NCBI RefSeq assembly: GCF_030232265.1
Contig: NZ_JASPJK010000008.1
Span: 1 to 64,000, forward strand
Direction of reading: 5' to 3'
Length of the DNA stretch: 64,000 bases
DNA from: Corynebacterium sp. MSK041
Lineage (GTDB): Bacteria; Actinomycetota; Actinomycetes; Mycobacteriales; Mycobacteriaceae
Below, piece after piece: positions 28,576-37,800 of this stretch (its first letter is position 1; each line of letters begins with the position of its first letter). Both the position numbers and the translations under genes were made by a program. The notes below the pieces were generated by a model. That model made no database searches. It saw only the letters and a list, made by a program, of their open reading frames with translations, and was not told the origin of the DNA.

Positions 28576-29906
28576 TACCAGGTCCTCGTCTTTCGGGTGC
28601 GGGGTTGATCTTCGTGGGCGTCAGCGTTGGCAGCAGGCTCCGGCTGCGTGGGTGTTTCCGGCTGCTCCGCCGGCTGCTCCACTGGCTGCTCCGCCACCGG
28701 CCCAGCAGCCGCGGGCGCACTCTCCCCCTTTGGCGGCGGAGGTGGTTCCTTCATCTGCGCTAGCTTCTCCGGTGGCATCTCCGGTTCCGGCTCGACGGGG
28801 AGGCAGTCTTCCTCCTTCGTCTCAGGCGTCGGCGCTGGCGTCGGCTCCGTATCTGGTTCCGGCGTCGCTGGCGGGCATTCAATCTGCGTCAGGCAATCCT
28901 CGACTGTCTTCTTGAAGCCCTCCAAACCCATGTTGAACTGCTCCAGCAGATTGATACCCGCCGGGCCCGTCGGAGGCACCGTTGGCAGCGTCGGGCACGG
29001 TGGCAGCGAGCTGCTGAGATCAACGTTGATATTCGCGTTGACGTTCAGGTTCAACCCCGCGCTGCCCACCCCGAAGGCTGAAGCGGGTGCTGTGGGGGCG
29101 GTGGGAGCAGGCACCGGGCTGGGCACCGGGCTGGGCGCCGGTGCAGGTGCCGGTGGCGCAGGGGCCGGGCCCGGCGCGGGTATCGGCGCGGGCGGTGGTG
29201 ATGCTTCGGGCGGGCAGTATTCCTTCGGTGGCGGTGGCGGAGTGTCAGTATTCGTGCACAGCTCGTCGAGGCGCTCGTAGCAGCAACTGATGGACTCATT
29301 GCGGTCATCCACGGTCTTCTCAATAGCTAAAAGCCCCTCGATGATCGGGCCAAGAAGCACCGCCCCGATGCGCACCAAGGGATGAAGCTGCAACATCGAA
29401 ATGAACGTGAGCACCACCTGGATGATCTCGTTCATACCTATGGCAGCGTCATCGTTGATTTCCTTGACGGAGTCCACGCAGCGCTGAGTCTCGCGGCACA
29501 GCTCGTCCAAGGCATCGGAGTGTTCGGACTGCTCCGCGTCCACGTTCTTCTCGTGGTCAGTGATGCCAATGTCCTCGAGCCAACTGGATTCACCGCTGCT
29601 GCCTTGCCCAAAAAGGAAAGGCGCAAACGTGCTCAGCACCCCAAGCAAGCCGCCACCCAGGCCACCAGCTAGACCACCGCCCTTGCCACCTTTGCCACCC
29701 TTGCTGCCGAGCGACGGCGCGGAGTTCACGCGCCCCACTTGAGCCGGCAGCGCAGAATTATCAAGCCCATTGGTCCAATCCAGTTTGGAGGAGATGGAGT
29801 GGATGTGGGATTGGATCAAGGAGACGTCGGCAAGCGACATACCTGGCACCGCGGCTACCTCGCGCGCGATGGCATCCAGGCCTTCTTTGACCTGCGCATT
29901 ACTCAT
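28575..29906 (-). CDS. Proline-rich probable type VII secretion-associated protein
   Basis: A 443-residue protein. An N-terminal helical part (1-60) is followed by Gly/Lys repeats (GGKGGKGGG), a hydrophobic patch LLGVLSTFAPFLFG near 85-98, and a second helical/hydrophobic section (about 150-195). A long Pro/Ala-rich half follows, ending with a charged tail. There is no Sec signal. It overlaps the EspC-like gene by eight bases. Architecture and context suggest an ESX substrate, but no family motif proves it. Confidence 0.6.
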   Translation of the reverse strand: MSNAQVKEGLDAIAREVAAVPGMSLADVSLIQSHIHSISSKLDWTNGLDNSALPAQVGRVNSAPSLGSKGGKGGKGGGLAGGLGGGLLGVLSTFAPFLFGQGSSGESSWLEDIGITDHEKNVDAEQSEHSDALDELCRETQRCVDSVKEINDDAAIGMNEIIQVVLTFISMLQLHPLVRIGAVLLGPIIEGLLAIEKTVDDRNESISCCYERLDELCTNTDTPPPPPKEYCPPEASPPPAPIPAPGPAPAPPAPAPAPSPVPSPVPAPTAPTAPASAFGVGSAGLNLNVNANINVDLSSSLPPCPTLPTVPPTGPAGINLLEQFNMGLEGFKKTVEDCLTQIECPPATPEPDTEPTPAPTPETKEEDCLPVEPEPEMPPEKLAQMKEPPPPPKGESAPAAAGPVAEQPVEQPAEQPETPTQPEPAANADAHEDQPRTRKTRTW

Positions 29907-30207
29907 GAGTAGTCAACCCCCCTGCATTCGTGCCATCCGTCGACGACACATCCCCCGTGAGCGCGAGCATAGACGTGTACTGCGCCACGCGCGACCGCAA
30001 CCGGGCAAGCGTGCGCTCGTGGACGGCCTCCACGGACGCAGCGATAGTCTCCCCGTGAACCACAAACCCGTCCCCGAATGAGGCCGGATTGATCTCTGGT
30101 TTGTTGGCCTCCAAGGCTGCAATCGCCTCGTTGTACTTATTGATCGCAGCGTTGATGCGTTCCCGGAACCCCTCCGGGTCGAGCTCTAAAGGCGTGCTCA
30201 ATGTCAT
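29899..30207 (-). CDS. Small helical EspC/WXG-like protein
   Basis: A 102-residue all-helical protein of WXG100 size with no Sec signal. It lacks a clear WxG turn but contains FGDGFVVHGETIAASVEAVHERT, as in EspC-type ESX targets. GGGGGGG immediately precedes the ATG as a strong ribosome-binding site. An element shared with the esxB-like gene lies 57-86 bases upstream. It heads a three-gene unit. Confidence 0.62.
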   Translation of the reverse strand: MTLSTPLELDPEGFRERINAAINKYNEAIAALEANKPEINPASFGDGFVVHGETIAASVEAVHERTLARLRSRVAQYTSMLALTGDVSSTDGTNAGGLTTHE

Positions 30208-30262
30208 CCCCCCCGTATGGTCAAGCCGCCTATGGCAGGCAGCAGTCTTTACCTTCCATAGT

Positions 30263-30293
30263 CTTAGACTGCCTTAACCCCCGGTTTGGTTCC
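30263..30293 (-). promoter_or_regulatory. Bipartite ECF-promoter-like element, copy B
   Basis: The minus strand reads GGAACCAAAC-N11-GCAGTCTAAG, ending 56 bases upstream of the EspC-like start. The two outer blocks and the spacing are identical to copies at 16596 and 33878. GGAACC with a GTCTAA -10 resembles ECF-sigma promoters. Confidence 0.6.
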
Positions 30294-30327
30294 CTCAAAT
30301 CCCAAACTTTTTTCAAAACGGGGGTGC

Positions 30328-31671
30328 CTACACCGCCGCGACCACAGCCGCGAGGCGGCCAGCAACCCGGCGGGCCTGCTCTTTTTCGGCGGCTTCGACC
30401 ATGACGCGGAAAAGTTCTTCAGTACCGGATGGGCGCAGGAGTACGCGGCCACTGGAGCCGAGCTCCTTCTCCGCTTCAGCGATCGCCGCGGTCACTGCGG
30501 GATCATCGAGGATGAGGGATTTATCGGAAACGGGGACGTTGATGAGCACCTGTGGCAGGACAGTCATCACGCTGGCGAGCTCTTTGAGGCTCGTGCCGGT
30601 TTCCGCCATGCGCTGCATGAGCATGAGGCCGCACAGGGTGCCATCCCCGGTCGTCGCACGCTCCGGAATCACCACATGGCCCGACTGCTCACCGCCAAGC
30701 GAGAATCCGCCGCGCCCCAGTTCCTCTAGCACGTAGCGGTCGCCCACCTTGGTTTCGCGCACCTCAATGCCCTCGCGCTCCATCGCGAGTTTCAGGCCGA
30801 GGTTGCTCATCACAGTAGCCACCAGCGTGTTTTTGCGTAACGACGATTTCTCCTTCATATTCACAGCCAAAATCGCCATGATCTGATCCCCGTCAACCAC
30901 ATTGCCCTCCGCGTCGACAGCGAGACAGCGATCCGCATCACCATCGTGCGCCAAACCAAGGTCCGCGCCGTGGGCCAGAACAGCCTTCTGAGTTTGCTCA
31001 ATGTGGGTGGAACCGGCGTTGTCGTTGATGTTGAATGCGTTCGGCTCGTTGAAGATCGGAATGACCTCCGCGCCCGCCGTCGCGTACGCCTTCGGCGCGA
31101 TCCGCGAAGCCGCACCGTTCGCACAGTCCACCACAACCTTGATTCCGTTCAACGGTGTGGTCACGGACTCCTCCAGGTGCTGCAGGTAGCGCTTGAAAGC
31201 ATCCGGGGATTCTTCCAGGATGCGCCCAATACCAGTGCCAGTTGGGCCGGCTTCGTCGATGGAGGTCATGGCGCGTTCGATGCGGTCCTCGACCTCGTCG
31301 TCAAGCTTCTTGCCCCCTGCTGAGAAGAACTTGATGCCGTTGTCCGGCATGGGGTTGTGCGACGCGGAGATCATCACACCGATGTCGGCGCCGTAATCAT
31401 CCGTGAGAAAGGCCAGGCCCGGCGTAGGAATCACGCCCACACGCAGCACATCAACGCCTTTCGACGCCATCCCCGCCGCCATCGCCGCCGCCAACATCTC
31501 CCCCGACACACGCGGATCCCGGCCGATGATCGCCGTCGCGCGACGCTGCTCCGACCGCTTCGTCTCAGTGAGCACCATTGCTGCGGCCTGCCCGAGCTTC
31601 ATCGCCAACGGGGCCGTCAACTTCTCATTAGCCAGCCCACGCACACCATCGGTTCCAAAAAGTCGAGTCAT
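30328..31671 (-). CDS. glmM: Phosphoglucosamine mutase
   Basis: A 447-residue enzyme converting glucosamine-6-phosphate to glucosamine-1-phosphate. The phosphoserine loop is [17 protein letters not shown] near residue 100, the metal loop is [10 protein letters not shown], and the C-terminal phosphate loop is [13 protein letters not shown] chose ATG 31671 (MTRLFGTDG): CATAAT lies eight bases before it. It works between GlmS and GlmU. Confidence 0.96.
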   Translation of the reverse strand: MTRLFGTDGVRGLANEKLTAPLAMKLGQAAAMVLTETKRSEQRRATAIIGRDPRVSGEMLAAAMAAGMASKGVDVLRVGVIPTPGLAFLTDDYGADIGVMISASHNPMPDNGIKFFSAGGKKLDDEVEDRIERAMTSIDEAGPTGTGIGRILEESPDAFKRYLQHLEESVTTPLNGIKVVVDCANGAASRIAPKAYATAGAEVIPIFNEPNAFNINDNAGSTHIEQTQKAVLAHGADLGLAHDGDADRCLAVDAEGNVVDGDQIMAILAVNMKEKSSLRKNTLVATVMSNLGLKLAMEREGIEVRETKVGDRYVLEELGRGGFSLGGEQSGHVVIPERATTGDGTLCGLMLMQRMAETGTSLKELASVMTVLPQVLINVPVSDKSLILDDPAVTAAIAEAEKELGSSGRVLLRPSGTEELFRVMVEAAEKEQARRVAGRLAAVVAAV

Positions 31672-31708
31672 AGCCACCAATTATGCCTGCCCCACCCCAG
31701 ACAAGGCG

Positions 31709-31746
31709 AAAGCGCCGCCATCCCACAGTGAGGACAGCGGCGCTTT
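31709..31746 (-). terminator. Terminator after rpsI
   Basis: AAAGCGCCGC pairs perfectly with GCGGCGCTTT around an 18-base loop, between rpsI and the glmM promoter. Confidence 0.75.
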
Positions 31747-31766
31747 GCTTGCGCTGACAGCAGCGA

Positions 31767-32321
31767 TTAACGCTTGGAGTACTGCGGTGCGCGACGGGCC
31801 TTGTGCAGACCAGCCTTCTTACGCTCAACAGCACGAGCGTCACGGGTGAGGAAGCCAGCCTTCTTCAAGGTCGGGCGCTCAGCCGGGTTGTAAACGTTCA
31901 GCGCACGGGCAATAGCCAGACGCAGAGCGCCAGCCTGGCCGGTCGGGCCACCGCCGCCGATGTTGGCCTTGATGTCGAACTGGCCTTCACGCTCGAGCAG
32001 AACCAGCGGAGACAGGATGTCCTGCTGGTGCAGCTTGTTCGGGAAGTAGTCCTCAAGGTCACGGCCGTTGACGGTGATCTTGCCCTCGCCCTCAACAACG
32101 GTCACGCGAGCAATTGCGCGCTTACGGCGACCGACGGTCTGGATCGGGCCCTCGTGGTAAACCGAAGCCTCAGCCACGACCTCATCCTGAGTGTCAGCCT
32201 CGACGGCCACGGCATCAGCGATGGTGTAGTTGAACTCCTCGGTAGCCGCGGTTGCAGCGTCGATATCGGTCTCGCCGGCGAGATCGCTAGCGGTATCTGG
32301 GGTGATGTTCGGCTCGGTCAT
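31767..32321 (-). CDS. rpsI: 30S ribosomal protein S9
   Basis: A 184-residue S9. The conserved body starts near residue 56 ([18 protein letters not shown]) and ends [24 protein letters not shown], with the C-terminal arm that reaches the P-site tRNA. The first 55 residues are an acidic, low-complexity extension absent from E. coli S9. It abuts rplM at one shared base. Confidence 0.96.
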   Translation of the reverse strand: MTEPNITPDTASDLAGETDIDAATAATEEFNYTIADAVAVEADTQDEVVAEASVYHEGPIQTVGRRKRAIARVTVVEGEGKITVNGRDLEDYFPNKLHQQDILSPLVLLEREGQFDIKANIGGGGPTGQAGALRLAIARALNVYNPAERPTLKKAGFLTRDARAVERKKAGLHKARRAPQYSKR

Positions 32322-32764
32322 TACTGGGCCACCTGCTTAAACTCGAAGGTCTCCGGCTTCTGCGCCTCGTGCGGGTGCTCAGAGCCGACGTAGACGTGAA
32401 GCTTCTTAATGGACTGACGGGAGAGGCGGTTGTGCGGCATCATGCCCTTGATTGCCTCCTCGATGACACGGTCTGGGCGCTCATCCAGAGCACGGCCGAG
32501 CGTGATGGACTTCAGGCCACCCGGGTAACCGGAGTGACGGTAACGCGTTTCACGCTCACGCTTGTTGGAAGAAATGTGGACCTTGTCAGCGTTGATGACA
32601 ATGACGTGGTCACCGGTGTCGACGTTCGGTGCGAACTGCGGCTTGTGCTTACCGCGCAGCAAGTCAGCTGCGGTGGAAGCGAGCTTGCCCAGCACCACGT
32701 CGGTAGCGTCGATGACGTACCACTTACGGGTAATGTCACCGCTCTTCGGGTGGTAGGTAGACAT
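32321..32764 (-). CDS. rplM: 50S ribosomal protein L13
   Basis: A 147-residue L13 starting [20 protein letters not shown], with [12 protein letters not shown] and [18 protein letters not shown], full length for the family. It is followed directly by rpsI. AAGGAGT precedes the ATG. A long leader with a terminator-like hairpin lies upstream. Confidence 0.96.
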   Translation of the reverse strand: MSTYHPKSGDITRKWYVIDATDVVLGKLASTAADLLRGKHKPQFAPNVDTGDHVIVINADKVHISSNKRERETRYRHSGYPGGLKSITLGRALDERPDRVIEEAIKGMMPHNRLSRQSIKKLHVYVGSEHPHEAQKPETFEFKQVAQ

Positions 32765-32940
32765 TCATGACTCCTTGAAGTCTTAAATCTAGAAGGCTGC
32801 CGGCCAAGGCGTGCTTCCCTCGTCCCCTCCTCTGTCCGGCGGCCGGTGGAGACCCGGTGAGGTGGGCCGGGCACGAATGCGCCCGGAAAGAAAAACACAC
32901 AGGACATCAACTTTAAAGCACCTTCCCTTAAAAACCCAAA

Positions 32941-32976
32941 ACGCCGGCGGGCGGAACATGTCCGCGCACCGGCGCC
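32941..32976 (-). terminator. Terminator or attenuator ahead of rplM
   Basis: On the minus strand a GC-rich stem (GCCGGTGCGCGGA against TCCGCCCGCCGGC, slightly interrupted) is followed by TTTTGGGTTTTT. It lies about 180 bases before rplM, so it either ends the esx transcript or attenuates rplM. Confidence 0.6.
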
Positions 32977-33006
32977 TGGTAACCATTAACCGCGCCTGCC
33001 CACAAT

Positions 33007-33034
33007 GAACCAATTTAAACGAACCAATTTAAAC
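33007..33034. repeat. Tandem 14-base repeat upstream of rplM
   Basis: GAACCAATTTAAAC occurs twice in direct tandem without a mismatch, an AT-rich block in a GC-rich genome. It may be a regulator site or an upstream promoter element. Confidence 0.7.
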
Positions 33035-33112
33035 GGAAATGACCAATGAAATGAGCTGGGTCAGGCTGCGAGTTCACACCTGTCGTATAAGTCCCCCCTT
33101 TCCTTTGTCTTC

Positions 33113-33160
33113 CCTGGGCTTAAAAGTCATATGCTTTTAAGCGCAGGCCTTTAAGCCCAG
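33113..33160 (-). terminator. Long hairpin at the 3' end of the esx pair
   Basis: CTGGGCTTAAA pairs with TTTAAGCCCAG over the esxA-like stop codon. An alternative inner stem GCTTAAAAG/CTTTTAAGC (33118-33142) competes with it. No U-tract follows. Confidence 0.5.
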
Positions 33161-33438
33161 CTGTTTGCTGCAGCAGTGTTGACGGCCCTCATACGCTGAT
33201 TTCCGTCCTCAACCGCACGGGCGATGGTGGACAGGATCTCAGTGAGCTCCAAGGCAGCGGCATCCCACTTATCCTGGTGCTGCTTGTAGCCGTCCGCCGC
33301 GTCACCTTCCCAGGCGGAAACCATCGGCTTGATCTGCGCCTTGAGGTCTTCCAGCTGGCCGGTGATGGTGCGCGAGGACGTCTCAATGTCTTCCGCAGCC
33401 GCGGACAGGGACGTGAAACTGTACTTGATTACGGTCAT
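33151..33438 (-). CDS. WXG100 protein, ESAT-6-like
   Basis: A 95-residue two-helix protein with the WXG turn in MVSAWEGDAADGYKQHQDKW (Trp-Glu-Gly at about 43-45). It has no Sec signal. It forms a pair with the WXG100 gene 47 bases upstream; such pairs are secreted as heterodimers by ESX systems. It corresponds to the EsxA position in corynebacterial loci. Confidence 0.88.
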   Translation of the reverse strand: MTVIKYSFTSLSAAAEDIETSSRTITGQLEDLKAQIKPMVSAWEGDAADGYKQHQDKWDAAALELTEILSTIARAVEDGNQRMRAVNTAAANSWA

Positions 33439-33485
33439 GGTGTGGATCTCCTTAGTCTTTTACGTCGTGTGTGCGTGTCGGTGAC

Positions 33486-33806
33486 TTACAGCGCCAGCCC
33501 AGCAGGCGCGGCGTTTGTGAAGGAATCCGAGTTCGTCGCCTCCACGTTCTCAAAGTTGCCCGCGTTGTCGCGGATATTGTCAGCGATACCGCGCAGGGCT
33601 TCGCTCAGGCGACGCTCTGCATCGTCGAAACGCCTCATCAGGCTGTCAAAGCTCGCCTGTGCCTGGCCGGTCCAGTAGCTGCGGGTGGATTCCGCAATGT
33701 CCTGGAGGCGGTTGAGTTCCGTGATCACCGAGTCATTGGTCGCGTCCACGTTGTTCGCGGCCGTGCGCATGACGTCGGCTTCTGTCCTGAACTGATCGTT
33801 ACTCAT
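33486..33806 (-). CDS. WXG100 protein, CFP-10-like
   Basis: A 106-residue WXG100 protein with the turn STRSYWTGQAQASF (Trp-Thr-Gly at about 45-47) and a longer flexible C-terminus containing NFENVEA, where the YxxxD/E secretion signal would be expected (Phe in place of Tyr). GGGGGAAAG precedes the ATG. The ECF-like element at 33878 lies upstream. It is first of the esx pair. Confidence 0.88.
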   Translation of the reverse strand: MSNDQFRTEADVMRTAANNVDATNDSVITELNRLQDIAESTRSYWTGQAQASFDSLMRRFDDAERRLSEALRGIADNIRDNAGNFENVEATNSDSFTNAAPAGLAL

Positions 33807-33877
33807 CTTTCCCCCGATTGGTGGTTGTGTGATTGATGGAAGTGGTCCGGCTCCCCGATTGGCGCCGTTCCTATTTA

Positions 33878-33908
33878 CTTAGACTGCTTCAGGGCCCCGT
33901 TTGGTTCC
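33878..33908 (-). promoter_or_regulatory. Bipartite ECF-promoter-like element, copy C
   Basis: The minus strand reads GGAACCAAAC-N11-GCAGTCTAAG, ending 72 bases upstream of the CFP-10-like gene. The inner 11 bases differ from copies A and B while the outer blocks are identical, the pattern of a two-part recognition site. Confidence 0.62.
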
Positions 33909-33970
33909 CTCACAATCCAAAATTGTGCAAAATATTTTTTCGCACGCGGCCTACCTGCACTTTTACGACA

Positions 33971-34894
33971 CTATGGCGGGTTAAACCGAGCGGTGTTATT
34001 CGCCATCGTGCAGGCGGCCAGTTGAATAGTTGTGGGCGCGGTGCGGCTGTGGCAGCCAATGGAGATCTGGTGGCCGTGCTCAGCCCAGGCGGCCCAGAGG
34101 GCTTCCGAACCGTCCGGAAGCAGGTGCCGGTAACGGATTGTTCCGTCCGCTCGTTCCAACAGGGTGAGCTCAGGGTCTGCGCTGATTTCCTGCTCAATTT
34201 GATCCAGGACTGCTTCCGCCGGCACCCCATACAAAGGGTCCACCGCGAACTGGATGCGCAGGTCCGGGTCCGGGCCAGTAGCGCGCCACATGTCCTCATC
34301 CGGTGCAAGAGCAAAACCAGCCGGAAGTTCGACGCTCAGACCGTCTTGGCTTAAAGTCACGGTCTCTGGCGGAGGTGCCGGTGTACTAGGGCGTGGAGAA
34401 GAAGGAGCAGAAGACGCAGCAGGCGAAGAAGATGCAGCAACCGAGACAGGCGTAGGAGCTGCCATTGACGCTCCCGTCACCCGCCCCATGACAAACCAGA
34501 TCGCCACAGCGCACAGCAGAATCACGACCCCGACAACGCCAAGGAGAACCAGGTTGACCCGTTGTTTCTTGTCCTGAACATCCAGGGTGGGGCGGGAAAC
34601 GGTGACGGTGTCCCATTCGGAGGTGGCGGGATCGGGGGCGTCGACAAGCGAAGATGCTTCCACGTTGTACTCAGTGAGCAGGGCGCGAAGCTCTTCCACC
34701 AGGGTGTCTTCCGCGGCGACCTCAATGCGAACGGACGTGGAGTGATCAGCCAGCAGCCCGCGGACGGAGGCGGCGATGTCGGTGGCGGACGGCTCATCGA
34801 AGCGATGCAGATTCGCGGCGCCGCTGAAGATCGCGCAGCCATCGGAGACGTCGATACGCAGCACGTGGCGTGGTTGATGGAGCGTGTGGGTCAT
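33971..34894 (-). CDS. Type VII secretion-associated protein, Rv3446c family
   Basis: A 307-residue protein with a cytosolic N-terminal domain (1-105), one membrane helix (VNLVLLGVVGVVILLCAVAIWFV, about 115-137), a Ser/Pro/Ala linker and an extracytoplasmic domain. It matches the family found next to EccC in the mycobacterial ESX-4 type. The ATG at 34894 overlaps the eccC stop by four bases; the open frame upstream of it is antisense-like and was rejected. Confidence 0.8.
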   Translation of the reverse strand: MTHTLHQPRHVLRIDVSDGCAIFSGAANLHRFDEPSATDIAASVRGLLADHSTSVRIEVAAEDTLVEELRALLTEYNVEASSLVDAPDPATSEWDTVTVSRPTLDVQDKKQRVNLVLLGVVGVVILLCAVAIWFVMGRVTGASMAAPTPVSVAASSSPAASSAPSSPRPSTPAPPPETVTLSQDGLSVELPAGFALAPDEDMWRATGPDPDLRIQFAVDPLYGVPAEAVLDQIEQEISADPELTLLERADGTIRYRHLLPDGSEALWAAWAEHGHQISIGCHSRTAPTTIQLAACTMANNTARFNPP

Positions 34895-37800
34895 GGGGTT
34901 TCCTCCCTCGCGGCGATCTGGATGGGGCCGGCATTGTCCCCGGCGCGGACGAGAATGCCGCGGCCCGGGTCGAGCGGGATCGGGCGTACGCCGAACAGTT
35001 GGCCTTCTTCGCGGTTGCCGGAAAAGATGACGGCATCCGGCTGTTGGTCGCGCAGGGTGGACATGAATTGGGACAGCAGTGCGCGTGCCGCACCACCGAA
35101 TTTGCGCGCCACAACAATGTGCAGACCAATATCGTGGGCGTGCGGCAGCAGGGGCATCAGCGGTTGGAGGTGTTCGGGTGGGAGGAGCTCGAAGTCGTCG
35201 ATAAGCAGGTAAATGTCCGGGCCGGTCCACCACGAACGCGTGGCGAGCTGCTCCGCGGTGACATCCGCGCCGGGCAAGCGTGCGGTGAGCGTGGCCGCCG
35301 TATCCGCGATCGCGGTACGCATCGCATCGGTGGAGCTGCCGTACGCGGCGACCATCGTGTGCGGCGCGTGAGCAAGATGCGCGCGACGCGGATCAAGCAA
35401 CACGATGCGCGCATCCTCCCGCGGAAGTGACGCGACCTGCACAAAGACTGTCTCGATGAGCGTCGATTTGCCGCATCCCGCCTCACCAATAGCCACGAGG
35501 TGCTGCGCATCCAGGTGGATCGGGCCAAGATCGCGCCCACCGCGCCCGAGCAGAATGCTTTCCGACGTCTCCTCCAACCCCACAAACCTTGGCAACACCT
35601 TCAGCTGTGGCACGGGCACCTGGTCCGCCTCCTGCGCAGCGACATGCGCGATGTCTTCCTTCGCGGTGAACGCGACGAGCATGTTTTGCCCCTGCGGCGT
35701 AATGCCACGGCCGGGCAACGCTGGCAGCTTTTCCTGCGCCTTGCGGTCGATGACGGAATCCATCGGTTCGGTGAGTTTGAACTCAATGCGGGTGCCCACC
35801 AGGTCGCGCACATTGGGGCGAATCGCGTTCCACCGCTGGGTGGTGATCACGAGGTGAACGCCAGCGGCGGGACCTTCGGAAGCAATGCGCGCGAGGGAGT
35901 CGCGGAGGTCTTCCAGCTTCGAGTCAGGTGCGGTGAGTGAGTGCCAGCCGTCGATGACGAGAACGGTGTGGGCAGGCGAGTTGTCGGCGCGCGCGTTATC
36001 AATGAAGCCTTCCACCTCATCGATGACCCTGCGGACCCTCTCCTCATCGGTACGCTCAGCCACACCGGCGACGTGGGGCAACGTTTCGAGCGCCTCGTGC
36101 TCGCCACTACCAGCGTCAATGATGTAGAAACCGACCTGGCTCGTGGTGTGGGTAGCTGCCATCGCGGTGACCAAGGTGCGCACCGCCATCGACTTGCCCG
36201 TTTGCGGACCACCTGCGATAGCTACGTGAACACCCGCTGTTCCCACGTCACAGATGAAGGGGTCCTGGCGTTGGCGGTAGGGATCATCCACGAGCCCCAT
36301 GCTCGCTGCGAGATCCCCGACTGGTTCGCACACATCGGGCAGGTTCACTCGTACCGGCAACGGTGGCAGCCAGATCTTCCGCGCCTGCTCCCCGCGCAGA
36401 TCCGCGGCAGCTTGAGCGGCGCTGACAACCGCGTCAAGCAGCGTTGTCGAATCATCCACGGACATCTCCGGCGCTACGTCTGCCTCCCACCCGGTGAACA
36501 CCCGCACGCCCGTGGGTGCTGCGACGCTATTCACACGACGCATCAGCGGACCGGAGACATAAGCGGCTTGGAAGCGCGTGACCTCACTCGACGCGGTTTT
36601 CAAGTAACCGGAACCAGGATCTGCCGGCAGCTCATACGCGTCCGGCACGCCCAATACCTGGCGTGATTCCGCCGCGGAGAACGTGCGCAGGCCAATCCGG
36701 TAGGACAAATGCGAATCGAGGCCACGCAGCTTCCCCTCCTCCAGACGCTGCGAAGCCAAAAGAAGATGCACGCCCAACGATCGGCCCAACCGGCCCACCG
36801 CGACAAACAACTCCGCGAAATCCGGGTGCTGCCCCAACAGTTCAGAGAACTCATCCACCACGATGAGCAGCGCCGGTAATGGCTCCAAGTCTGGGCGCGC
36901 CCCCATGCGGGCGGCGTTGTAGTCAGTGGCGTTAGCAAAATTGCCAGCCGCGCGCAGGAGCTCTTGGCGTCGATTCATCTCACCGGAGATCGCATCAAAC
37001 ATGCGCTCCACCAGCACCGCTTCATCTTCCAAATTGGTGATCACGGCGGAGGTGTGTGGCAGCGCCTCACACCCCAAGAACGTGGCACCGCCTTTGAAGT
37101 CCACGAGGACAAAGTTCAGTTCACCCGGCGAATGCGTTGCGGCTAAAGCTGCAACGAGAGTCCGCAAAAGTTCCGATTTTCCGGACCCCGTAGCACCGAT
37201 ACACAGGCCATGCGGCCCCATTCCGCCGTGGGCAGATTCCTTCAAATCCAGGTAGACCGGCGCACCACTTGCGCCGGAGCCTTCCGTCCCGATGGGCACC
37301 ATGAGTTTCAGGCGTGTTCCTTCCCGGCCCGGCCACATCGTTGTTGGGGTGAGTGATTCAACATCACCTAAGCCGAGAAGCTCCATCAGGTCGCCGCTGC
37401 CACTGCCGGTCGCGGAATCAGGCCGGCGATAAAAGGAAAGGTTGCGGGCGATGAATTCGGCGGCGGGGGTGGGGAAAACGTCGATAAGCCCAAGCTTTTC
37501 TTTTCCAGCTGCCGTGAGCGCATGCAGCTCCCCATCACACACGAGGTGCAGCGCATCGTCCTGGATAAGCGAGGTCTCCCCATCATGAACTGCGATAACA
37601 CAATCGTGCGACGCCGCGATTGCCTCCGGCGAACCCGCCTCCACCACAGCCACAGTGAACACCGCGGACTCTGGATCTTTGGTGTGCGGGAGCCACTTCG
37701 CCCACTCGCAGCCCTCCGCCGCGATGTGCAGCCCCACCAGCTCCGGGCCATGGAAGAACGCCAATTGTGTGATGATGGACCGCGCCACATTCCTCGCATC

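Larger units (their letters stand above)
32765..33150 (-). other. Leader/intergenic region between the esx pair and rplM
   Basis: 386 bases without a gene. From upstream to downstream on the minus strand it holds the hairpin after the esx pair (33113-33160), a 14-base tandem repeat (33007-33034), a GC-rich terminator-like hairpin (32941-32976), and a second GC-rich fold around 32820-32870 just before the rplM ribosome-binding site. Confidence 0.6.

Noticed and set aside
34895..35233. N-terminal extension of the Rv3446c-type protein gene
   Set aside because: The extra frame is antisense-like, Arg/Pro-rich, and lies within eccC; ATG 34894 overlaps the eccC stop in the usual way.
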